From assembly GCA_021781255.1 (NCBI GenBank), contig JAJXXG010000362.1, forward strand, positions 1-11,912: a stretch of 11,912 nt of DNA, given 5' to 3'. The stretch is from Acidobacteriota bacterium (GTDB lineage: Bacteria > Acidobacteriota > Terriglobia > Terriglobales > Acidobacteriaceae). Position numbers and translations under genes: made by a program. Position 1 is the first letter of the stretch, and every line of letters begins with the position of its first letter. A model generated the notes under the pieces. It ran no database searches, was not told the origin of the DNA, and saw only the letters and a program-made list of their open reading frames with translations. Positions 6,141 through 11,912 of this stretch are shown here, piece by piece.

Positions 6141-6230
6141 TTATGCCGGAAAATGACCGGCACGAACATACATTGCGATTTTTAACCGCGATTCATTCGC
6201 GAGGCCGCTTCCGGCCAGGAAAATAGAGAG

Positions 6231-6887
6231 ATGACGACAGTGAGCGAAAAGATTGATGCCAAATTAGTGAAAGAGCTGCGCGAAAAGTCTGGCGCGCCCA
6301 TGGGCGACTGCCTCAAGGCTTTGCAGGAGACCAAGGGAAACATCGAGGATGCTTTCGTGGTGCTGCGCAAGCGCGGCATGGCCTCGGCGCAGAAGAAGGC
6401 CGCCCGTGCCACTAACGAGGGCGCGGTGGGCTCCTATATCCACGCTGGCGGCAAAATCGCCGTGCTGGTCGAGCTCAACTGCGAGAGTGATTTTGTGGCC
6501 CGCACTGCCGACTTTCAGGAACTGCTCAAAGACATAGCGATGCACATCGCCGCCAGCGATCCCCGCTACGTGAAGCCTGAGGACGTGACTGCTGAGGACC
6601 TCGAGCGCGAGAAGGAGATCTATCGCGCCCAGGCCGCCGCCACCGGCAAGCCCGCGCCTGTGATCGAGAAGATCGTCGACGGCAAGATGGCCAAGTTCTA
6701 CGAAGAGGTTTGCCTGCTCGAGCAGCCCTTCATCAAGGATCAGGCCGTCAGCATCAAGGAACTGATCGCGCAGAAGGTCGGCAAGCTGGGCGAGAACATC
6801 ACAGTGCGCCGCTTCGCGCGCTTCAAGGTGGGTGCGGCCGACTGGACCGTCGCGCAGACCAAGCCTGTCGAAGCCGCCGCCGAGTAA
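6231..6887 (+). CDS. tsf: Translation elongation factor Ts
   Basis: EF-Ts exchanges GDP on EF-Tu for GTP during elongation, in the cytoplasm. The N-terminal UBA-like domain is clear (residues about 10-50, LVKELREKSGAPMGDCLKAL). The EF-Tu-contacting signature is present as CESDFVAR at 84-91, with the key Asp-Phe pair at 87-88. The rest gives core subdomains and the C-terminal ITVRRFARFKVG segment. At 218 residues it is the short form, near the roughly 200 of Thermus and well below the 283 of E. coli. The second half-repeat of the core is therefore largely absent, as in many bacteria. The start at ATG 6231 has only a GAGAG directly before it; a GTG three codons later is an alternative. The neighbours rpsB and terminator support the call. 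Confidence 0.96.
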   Translation: MTTVSEKIDAKLVKELREKSGAPMGDCLKALQETKGNIEDAFVVLRKRGMASAQKKAARATNEGAVGSYIHAGGKIAVLVELNCESDFVARTADFQELLKDIAMHIAASDPRYVKPEDVTAEDLEREKEIYRAQAAATGKPAPVIEKIVDGKMAKFYEEVCLLEQPFIKDQAVSIKELIAQKVGKLGENITVRRFARFKVGAADWTVAQTKPVEAAAE

Positions 6888-6908
6888 GTGCGGTTTCCAA
6901 CCCAACCC

Positions 6909-6940
6909 AAAAGGCAGCCCGGGCGGGCTGCCTTTTCCTT
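6909..6940 (+). terminator. Intrinsic terminator after tsf
   Basis: AAAAGGCAGCCC (6909-6920) and GGGCTGCCTTTT (6925-6936) are perfect 12-bp complements around GGGC, ending in a T-rich run (TTTTCCTT). It begins 22 bases after the tsf stop codon. The A-run on its left side would also let it work on the opposite strand. Confidence 0.9.
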
Positions 6941-6967
6941 TGCGCTTATGCGGCCGCAGAATACAAT
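6940..6967 (+). promoter_or_regulatory. Promoter of the glutaredoxin-like gene, predicting a leaderless mRNA
   Basis: A -10 box TACAAT (6962-6967, 5/6 to consensus) lies 6 bases before the ATG at 6974, so transcription would start at or next to the A of the start codon. A poor -35, TTGCGC (6940-6945), is at 16-base spacing. No Shine-Dalgarno precedes the ATG, which fits leaderless translation. Confidence 0.5.
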
Positions 6968-6973
6968 CGACCT

Positions 6974-7216
6974 ATGCACGATGTGCTGGTGTATTCGCGC
7001 AAGGGATGTCATCTCTGCGAGGTCGTTAAGGAGACACTTCGGCAGGCGGAGGGCGAGGCCGACTTCCGGTGGCGCGAGGTGGACATCGACGCCGACCCCG
7101 AGTTGCTGCAGAAGTACAACGACGAGGTGCCGGTGATTTTCATTGACATGCGAAAAGCATTCAAGTACCGGATTGATAGGCGGCAATTTCTACGAGCGTT
7201 GAAGGGGAAAGAGTAG
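6974..7216 (+). CDS. Glutaredoxin-like thioredoxin-fold protein
   Basis: An 80-residue protein with the small thioredoxin fold: beta strand HDVLVYSR, the redox motif CHLC at residues 12-15 at the start of the first helix, and WREVDID. The conserved cis-proline is in EVPVIFID (P53), facing the active site. It resembles the glutaredoxin-like DUF836 family, which reduces disulfides, but its partner is unknown. CHLC differs from the classic glutaredoxin CPYC. Both cysteines are present, so a two-cysteine mechanism is possible. The ATG at 6974 is chosen because the fold starts there. The longer open frame upstream runs through tsf in another frame. It is convergent with the porin gene. Confidence 0.85.
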   Translation: MHDVLVYSRKGCHLCEVVKETLRQAEGEADFRWREVDIDADPELLQKYNDEVPVIFIDMRKAFKYRIDRRQFLRALKGKE

Positions 7217-7262
7217 CACGCCCTGAGATGGATCGGTGCCGACCGCGAGCTCCGGCTGGGTC

Positions 7263-7298
7263 AAAAAAAGAGGCCCCCGTTCGAAAACGGGGGCTTTC
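7263..7298. terminator. Bidirectional terminator shared by the glutaredoxin-like gene and the porin gene
   Basis: GCCCCCGTT (7273-7281) and AACGGGGGC (7286-7294) form a perfect 9-bp stem around a CGAA tetraloop. A T-stretch (CTTTC) follows on the + strand, and a run of seven A (7263-7269) on the left becomes a U-run for - strand transcripts. The two convergent genes end 57 and 31 bases away, so one hairpin can serve both; the stronger U-run faces the porin. Confidence 0.9.
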
Positions 7299-7324
7299 AT
7301 TTGCCTGAATAATATCCCTTTCCA

Positions 7325-9025
7325 CTAGTAGCTAAACTGCACATTTATGAAGATCGCGTTCGTGCTATCCGGAACGACGTTCGCAATGCCGCTCGGATAC
7401 TGCGCCGCCAGCGAAGAGCTGAACGTTGCGATCTGCGCGCTGGTCATATTGAACTGGCTGTGAACGTAGGTGAGGTTCTGGTCGTCCAGGGCAAAGATGA
7501 GGCTGTTATTGTACTGATAGCTGATGCCAGCGATGGTGCGAACGAAATCGAGCGGGTTGGTGCCGTTGATTTTCGTGTTTGGCTGGAAGCCGTTGACCAT
7601 GCCGAAGATGGCAAGGGGCGACTTGCCGAAGGGCGCATGGCCGAAGACTGCGTAACCGCGCTGCTGGGTGTTGCGACCGGCCAGCAGTGCGCTGGCAAGG
7701 CTGTTGAAAGTGGCGTAGGTGCCGGTCGATGTCGGACCTGCCCCGGAGAACATGTTGCCGGCGCCAAAGGCGTTGCGACCCCAGTCGTAGAGACCAGCGA
7801 TCAGGTAGCGCTCGTCGCGGGTCTGGTAGTGGGCCAGGACTTCGAAGCGGTCGTCGGCAGTGGCTTTGGTGTCGGGTGTTACGGAGTTATAGCCATAGTC
7901 ATTGAAGACCGTCAGGCCAAAGCCGGTGAGTGTGTAGCCGTTCTTCGGCTGGGTGCCAAAGGGGTAATACGAGAGGCGGCCCATTACCTGCTTCTGCTCG
8001 CTTTGCTCAATGGCATGGAAGCCGGCGTTATTGAAGACGCCGATCTGGTAGTCGAGGTACTCCTTGCCATGCACGAAGACGGGGCCATCCGCCAAAGCGC
8101 CATCGTAGGTCGAACTCAGGCTGAGATAGTTCCAGGGCGTAAGGTTAACGAAGCGGTAGCCGTAGAGGTGCTCTTCCCAGTCCGTGATGGGCTGCATGGT
8201 TTGGCCCAGGCGGATCTGATCCTGGCCGAAGGCTGAACTCCCTTTGAAGGGGTGGTTGAACTGGAGGTAGGCGTACTTCAGACGGTAGCCGTAATTGCCG
8301 TTCGAGCTGGCGCCGATCTGTGCGCCATTGCCGTTGCCTGTCGCGCCTGCCGAGCCATTCACTTGACGGTAGATGTTCGGAGTGATGCGCATCGTGATCG
8401 CGTTGACTGGCGTATAGCGAAAGTCCAGATAGGCGCGGGTGATGTCGAAGGTGTTAAAGCCGTTGTTGCCCGGGCCTTCCTGATTCAACTGCGTCAGGAA
8501 CTGCGGTCCGAAACCAGTTTGGTTGTAGTAGGCCCAGTCGCCGTAGAACAGGCCGCCGATCTTCACTTTGCCAAATGCAAGGTCCGACAGCTCAGCCTTC
8601 TTGGCTGTATTCGTCTGCAAGTTCTGCATAGTGTCGACCAGACCGAGGGTATTGGTGTTTATGTCCTTCACAGTACTCTGTAAAGTCGCTACTGCCGCGT
8701 TGTTCTCTGTGCTCGCCTGCTGTTGCGCCTGTGCGTCCGCTTCCGCCTTGTCAGCCTTCGCCTGCGCTTCGGTCGCAGTCTGCTGCGCCTGCCGCAGTTG
8801 CGCATCCTTTTCGGCAATGCTGCTCTTCAACGCATCGATCTGGCTCTGCATCTCCTGCCGCAGCGCGTTGATCTGCTCTTCCACCGAAGGAGGCGGCGGA
8901 GTCTTTTCTCTTCTGGCGGCGATGTGTTTCTTCGCCTGCGGCGTTGTGCCGCTGGTTTGCGCATAGGAAACAACAAGACTGGCTGCCAGAATCGCCGTTG
9001 CAGCCGCATTCACTCCGAGTTTCAT
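7325..9025 (-). CDS. Outer-membrane porin with an N-terminal periplasmic coiled coil
   Basis: A 566-residue exported protein. A signal peptide (MKLGVNAAATAILAASLVVS) is followed by a likely signal peptidase I site after SYA (residues 20-22). Next comes a basic linker and a long coiled coil (about 48-125) rich in Ala, Gln, Glu and Lys with regular heptads (INALRQEMQSQIDALKSSI). The rest is beta-barrel: alternating polar and aromatic strands such as GKVKIGGLFYGDWAYY and FDITRAYLDFRYTPVNAITM. The last residues FINVQFSY end in an aromatic, the usual barrel-assembly signal. It resembles OprO/OprP-like porins; the solute is unknown. The coiled coil probably trimerises and may contact peptidoglycan, as in some SLH-less porins (inference). 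Start ATG 9025 has GAGAGAGG 5 bases upstream. Confidence 0.88.
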   Translation of the reverse strand: MKLGVNAAATAILAASLVVSYAQTSGTTPQAKKHIAARREKTPPPPSVEEQINALRQEMQSQIDALKSSIAEKDAQLRQAQQTATEAQAKADKAEADAQAQQQASTENNAAVATLQSTVKDINTNTLGLVDTMQNLQTNTAKKAELSDLAFGKVKIGGLFYGDWAYYNQTGFGPQFLTQLNQEGPGNNGFNTFDITRAYLDFRYTPVNAITMRITPNIYRQVNGSAGATGNGNGAQIGASSNGNYGYRLKYAYLQFNHPFKGSSAFGQDQIRLGQTMQPITDWEEHLYGYRFVNLTPWNYLSLSSTYDGALADGPVFVHGKEYLDYQIGVFNNAGFHAIEQSEQKQVMGRLSYYPFGTQPKNGYTLTGFGLTVFNDYGYNSVTPDTKATADDRFEVLAHYQTRDERYLIAGLYDWGRNAFGAGNMFSGAGPTSTGTYATFNSLASALLAGRNTQQRGYAVFGHAPFGKSPLAIFGMVNGFQPNTKINGTNPLDFVRTIAGISYQYNNSLIFALDDQNLTYVHSQFNMTSAQIATFSSSLAAQYPSGIANVVPDSTNAIFINVQFSY

Positions 9026-9306
9026 TCGGGCCTCTCTCTTCTTCTTAAAATAGGTTTGGATCGTCTTGCGGCAATTTCAGAATTGCCGGACCCTGCTCCG
9101 AATCATTCAAGACCGTTGTGTTTTGTCAGACGCATCGGCTTGAAATTATCGGCCTCAGGTTAGGCCATTCTGGAATTGCTACAGCGATCACGTGCATTTG
9201 AGACAAACTCTTCTTTCGCGTCTCAAACGCTTTGCACAGGGTCTTGTGCGGTAACACCATCGGCACGCGAGCTATGAATGTGCAAGCGGCAGGAGTTACG
9301 CGTTAG
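9026..9306. promoter_or_regulatory. Upstream region of the porin gene with two inverted repeats
   Basis: No gene is visible here. CGGCAATT (9069-9076) and AATTGCCG (9081-9088) form a perfect 8-bp inverted repeat 44 bases before the porin ATG, in the probable leader or promoter. GCATTTGAGAC (9194-9204) and GTCTCAAACGC (9220-9230) form an 11-bp repeat with one mismatch, about 170 bases upstream, at an activator-like distance. No -35/-10 pair stood out on the - strand. Confidence 0.4.
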
Positions 9307-9418
9307 AGCGGAACCAGAGTAAACGTGTCCTTGCGTTAATCCGTGAAGGGTGGCTTTTTCTTGAGGAAAAAGCCACTTGGCTGACGTGCTTCCGGGATAC
9401 ATCTACTCTGGTTCCGCT
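9307..9418 (+). repeat. 112-bp inverted-repeat element, copy B
   Basis: Ends AGCGGAACCAGAGTA (9307-9321) and TACTCTGGTTCCGCT (9404-9418) are perfect 15-bp reverse complements. It shares AACCAGAGTAA, GTG.CCT, GAAGG, GACGT, TTCCGG and GGGATACA.CTACTCTGGTT with copy A in the same order and orientation. Inside is a further perfect 11-bp stem, GTGGCTTTTTC (9350-9360) with GAAAAAGCCAC (9366-9376), absent from copy A. It lies between the porin upstream region and the end of the right-edge gene. Confidence 0.85.
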
Positions 9419-9570
9419 GTAGGGAAAACCCTCCCTTCCGCTCCGCATCCAAGGCTCGCAGATAAAGATTAAGATTTGACGAATTCACGCAGAATTCACA
9501 GATCTATTGATCAGAGAGATTTCTCTTGAGCAGTTAAGTCGGAAAAATTTATCTGTTCTTAATAAATATG
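9419..9570. other. Intergenic stretch after copy B, mostly unremarkable
   Basis: An AT-richer stretch between repeat copy B and the right-edge gene's stop. It contains a direct repeat of GAATTCAC (about 9481-9501) and a short AGAG/CTCT palindrome near 9512-9527. I see no promoter, terminator with T-run, or gene. Confidence 0.4.
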
Positions 9571-11912
9571 CTATTTGCCGGTCATCTTCTGCGGATGTGA
9601 CGCCTGAGATTGGCCTGCACTTCCCGCGGATTCCTCCCCGGCGCTCAGCAAATTCGCCAGCAGCCGGTAAGCACCGGGAACTAACTCCGGAAGCTGCCGG
9701 TAGAGCGCAAAGGCGACATAAATATAGGTTCCCTTTCCGCGATGCGCGACGAGTAATCCACCCCGTTGCGGATCCTGCCCCGGATCGGCAGTCTCGGTCA
9801 GCGCCGTGTAACTTGGATTCCAGCTATCGGGAAATCCGTGGCCGCGTTCCTCCAACCAACCATCGAAATCGGCAGCGGTAATCTTGTTCGGCCAGGTAAA
9901 CAGCGGGTTGGCGGGATCCAACAGCTTCACTGGGGCCTGCTCGTCCACTACGCGCTCCGGCATCCTGCCCATCGCCATTGGCAGCGGAGCAGGAAACGTG
10001 CTGCTCTGGTACTGCACGACGAGCGTTCCCCCGCGTTCGACAAAATCGTCGAGTCGTGGTTGCGCGGCTGTCAGCTCCGGCCGCGCAGAGTAGGCACGAA
10101 TCCCAATCACCAGCACGTTCCACTGCGACAGGTCGCCCGTCGCGAGCTCCGCTTCAGTCAATAGATGCGGCTTCGCACCCAGCGCATCGATCGCTTCGGG
10201 AACCAGGTCTCCAGTTCCCATGACATAGCCCACGCGCAGTCCTGGAGCTACCTTCACATCCACCTTGCGCGTCCGCAACTCCGCTGCCTTGTATTGGTTG
10301 TAGGGCCGCAGTCCAGGATAGCCAATACTCTGCCAGCCAATCGAATAGCTTTTTCCGCCGGCGTGCGCTACTGCCTCAATCGCGTAGGCGCGCGCCTTTA
10401 CGTCGCCCGCCGGCGAAACCGAGAACGCAAGCGGCTCTGTGTTGCCCGAGCTACTCAAATGAAACTCCCGCTGCGCAGGATCGGACCGCCAACCCTCCGG
10501 CAGCTTCAGCTCAACCGTTCCTTCCGCCGCTTGCTGCGCATGGACCATCACCCTCACCGGCAGAGCTGAACCCCACCCCGCGGGCAAAGACCTGCCCGTG
10601 GGGGCCCCGGAACCGTCGAGCGGGAGTATTCGCGCCTCCGGTTCTACACGCACGCCGATTTCCGGCGTCACCACCAGCGGCTCATACACGCCGCCCACCC
10701 CGGTCACGCGCGCCAGCGTCTGCACCACCTGCCCCAACCGGACGGGCACGCCATCAAACGTAAACTCCGCCCACGCCGCCAGCGGATAAGGAGCGAACGA
10801 GCGCTCACGCCACGCCTCGTTCGAGATGTCGTAATACGGCTGCTCGGTGGTGGGGCGGGTGAAGTAGGGCTCCGTAGGCAGCGCGTCGTCCGGCACGTGC
10901 ACATGAAAAAAGCGATCGCTGACTGACGCCGGATCCATCGTGGCTCCGCTCGCATCTTCAATCTTCCAAGGTGCGCCAACGCTCGACTCCAACCACACGC
11001 GGCTCAGCCGCACAGCGCCCACAGCATTCGCCAGATGCACACGCACGCCGAACTCTTCGCCCGGCCACACGCTGCGCGGCATCTCGTCCGCTCCGCCGCC
11101 CGGCGGGCCGAATCGTTGCCGGCTCATCCCTTTGGACGTGAAGGCGACCAGGTCTAACCCCAGCAAATCCTTTAGCGCCTCCTGGAACTGCTCGATCTTC
11201 GCGCCCAGTTCCAGTTCCAGGCCCGCCTTTGCCTCCGCGTCCAGATCGCTCGTCTTCACGCGCGCGTACAAATCCAGCGTCTCCCTGTAAATCGGCGCCA
11301 GCTTATGCGCGCCATCGGCGCCGCTCTCGTTCCGGCAATCGCTTTCGAATGCGTTCAGGCTTGTCTCGATCTCGTTCAGCTCATCGATGAGCCACCTGGG
11401 CCGCTCGCCATTCACCAATCCCGCCAAACCTTCAATGCTCGTATCAACATGTAACTTGCGATTCGCGAACAGGCTCGTATCTCCTGCGCTGCCTGCCCCG
11501 CCCGCAGCCTCAGGGGCCGCAGCCCACAAGTGATAGCTCGAAGTTTCCGGTCCGCTCAGCGCAGGATCCGCCCCGCCGTTCTGCGACTTCTGCTCGCCCC
11601 ACCCCTGGCGCGCAATCTGCACATACGTCCGTCCCAGCACCGCGTCCCACGTGCCCACCGGTATCGTCACATCGGCCGGCAGCGAGCCTTCGATCCACTC
11701 GCCAGTCACGTAATTGTGAAACCTCGCCGGAGCCCACTTGCCGGTCGCGTAGTCGAACATTTTTCCGTTCGTCACCGGCGCAAACGGCGTGCGCGAATAA
11801 GCCGCCAGCGGCTGCCACGGCTGAAGCCCGAGGCCTCCATCCTTCACCGAGCGCAACTGATCTGGAAATATCTTGTAATCGCCAGCGGCCTTGAACGCCG
11901 CCTGCATTATTT
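9571..11912 (-). CDS. C-terminal part of a PIG-L-type deacetylase with a ThuA-like domain (5' cut by the window)
   Basis: The frame is open from the right edge to a TAG at 9571-9573, about 780 codons. The stretch QAAFKAAGDYKIFPDQL...LGLQPWQPLAAYSRTPFAP closely resembles the region just after the PIG-L (LmbE) deacetylase domain in long acidobacterial and Bacteroidetes proteins. The zinc-binding AHPDD part would lie outside the window, so the PIG-L label is inference. Inside are a helical segment (about 165-260), a beta-sandwich with NEW3-like style (about 280-540; VELKLPEGWRSDP), and a Rossmann-like ThuA/glutamine-amidotransferase-like domain (about 565-760; NVLVIGIRAYSARPEL, VERGGTLVVQYQ, GTYIYVAFALYRQLPELVPGAYRLLANLL). 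I see no catalytic Cys in that last domain. The Met at 11907 is not the true start. The role may be in deacetylating sugar-bearing compounds. Confidence 0.75.
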   Translation of the reverse strand, partial: IMQAAFKAAGDYKIFPDQLRSVKDGGLGLQPWQPLAAYSRTPFAPVTNGKMFDYATGKWAPARFHNYVTGEWIEGSLPADVTIPVGTWDAVLGRTYVQIARQGWGEQKSQNGGADPALSGPETSSYHLWAAAPEAAGGAGSAGDTSLFANRKLHVDTSIEGLAGLVNGERPRWLIDELNEIETSLNAFESDCRNESGADGAHKLAPIYRETLDLYARVKTSDLDAEAKAGLELELGAKIEQFQEALKDLLGLDLVAFTSKGMSRQRFGPPGGGADEMPRSVWPGEEFGVRVHLANAVGAVRLSRVWLESSVGAPWKIEDASGATMDPASVSDRFFHVHVPDDALPTEPYFTRPTTEQPYYDISNEAWRERSFAPYPLAAWAEFTFDGVPVRLGQVVQTLARVTGVGGVYEPLVVTPEIGVRVEPEARILPLDGSGAPTGRSLPAGWGSALPVRVMVHAQQAAEGTVELKLPEGWRSDPAQREFHLSSSGNTEPLAFSVSPAGDVKARAYAIEAVAHAGGKSYSIGWQSIGYPGLRPYNQYKAAELRTRKVDVKVAPGLRVGYVMGTGDLVPEAIDALGAKPHLLTEAELATGDLSQWNVLVIGIRAYSARPELTAAQPRLDDFVERGGTLVVQYQSSTFPAPLPMAMGRMPERVVDEQAPVKLLDPANPLFTWPNKITAADFDGWLEERGHGFPDSWNPSYTALTETADPGQDPQRGGLLVAHRGKGTYIYVAFALYRQLPELVPGAYRLLANLLSAGEESAGSAGQSQASHPQKMTGK

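Noticed and set aside
6264..6905. Long - strand open frame opposite tsf
   Set aside because: It is a GC-rich shadow of tsf, and the EF-Ts motifs are unambiguous on the + strand.
7460..8236. + strand open frame of 258 codons opposite the porin
   Set aside because: It is an antisense shadow; the - strand frame has a signal peptide, coiled coil and barrel strands.
9165..9200. Sigma-54 promoter in the porin upstream region
   Set aside because: A GG-N10-GC pair exists but the rest of the -24/-12 consensus is not met, and its direction is away from the porin.
1..11912. CRISPR array, tRNA, rRNA, prophage or toxin-antitoxin system
   Set aside because: No regularly spaced direct repeats, cloverleaf, rRNA sequence or phage-type genes were seen on reading both strands.

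Overview
The window is GC-rich bacterial chromosome. The porin with a signal peptide and C-terminal beta-barrel signature shows a Gram-negative envelope. The rplM-rpsI-rpsB-tsf block, a large PIG-L/ThuA-type protein and a TSUP permease paired with a DUF1634 protein together suggest an Acidobacteriota (Terriglobia-like) member. That placement is inference from protein style, not a search result.

Layout from left to right. Bases 1-276 are the C-terminal end of a membrane transporter, probably MFS, on the + strand. Then on the - strand come a DUF1634 membrane protein (431-796) and, 5 bp upstream in the same operon, a TauE/SafE-type permease (802-1635). Bases 1751-1907 hold the two ends of a gutted gene, apparently a zinc-dependent alcohol dehydrogenase/quinone reductase, with a perfect 17-bp inverted repeat sitting where its middle should be. 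Upstream of it is an intact L-glutamate-gamma-semialdehyde dehydrogenase gene (pruA/rocA type, 1982-3574, - strand).

Divergent from pruA is a translation block on the + strand: rplM (L13), rpsI (S9), rpsB (S2) and tsf (EF-Ts). A good sigma-70-like promoter (3706-3734) lies more than 300 bases before the rplM start. The transcribed interval contains several stems and ends in an intrinsic-terminator-like hairpin 15 bases before the rplM ATG, so it looks like an attenuated leader or a separate small RNA. Each gap in the block carries something: AGCT-type repeats that supply the rpsI ribosome binding site, a GTTCGCAGTTC palindrome before rpsB, and an inverted-repeat element plus a terminator between rpsB and tsf. 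tsf ends in a strong terminator, and a small glutaredoxin-like gene follows with a possible leaderless transcript.

A bidirectional terminator (about 7263-7298) separates that gene from a convergent outer-membrane porin (7325-9025, - strand). The porin's long upstream gap contains two inverted repeats and a second copy of the 110-112 bp inverted-repeat element. The right end is the C-terminal part of a large - strand protein with a ThuA-like domain, cut by the window edge.

The most interesting signals are non-coding. Two copies of an inverted-repeat element (5964-6073 and 9307-9418) share conserved inner sequence while their outer stem bases differ in a compensating way. The structured, terminator-ending leader of rplM is the other. 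I see no CRISPR array, tRNA, rRNA, phage or defence system.
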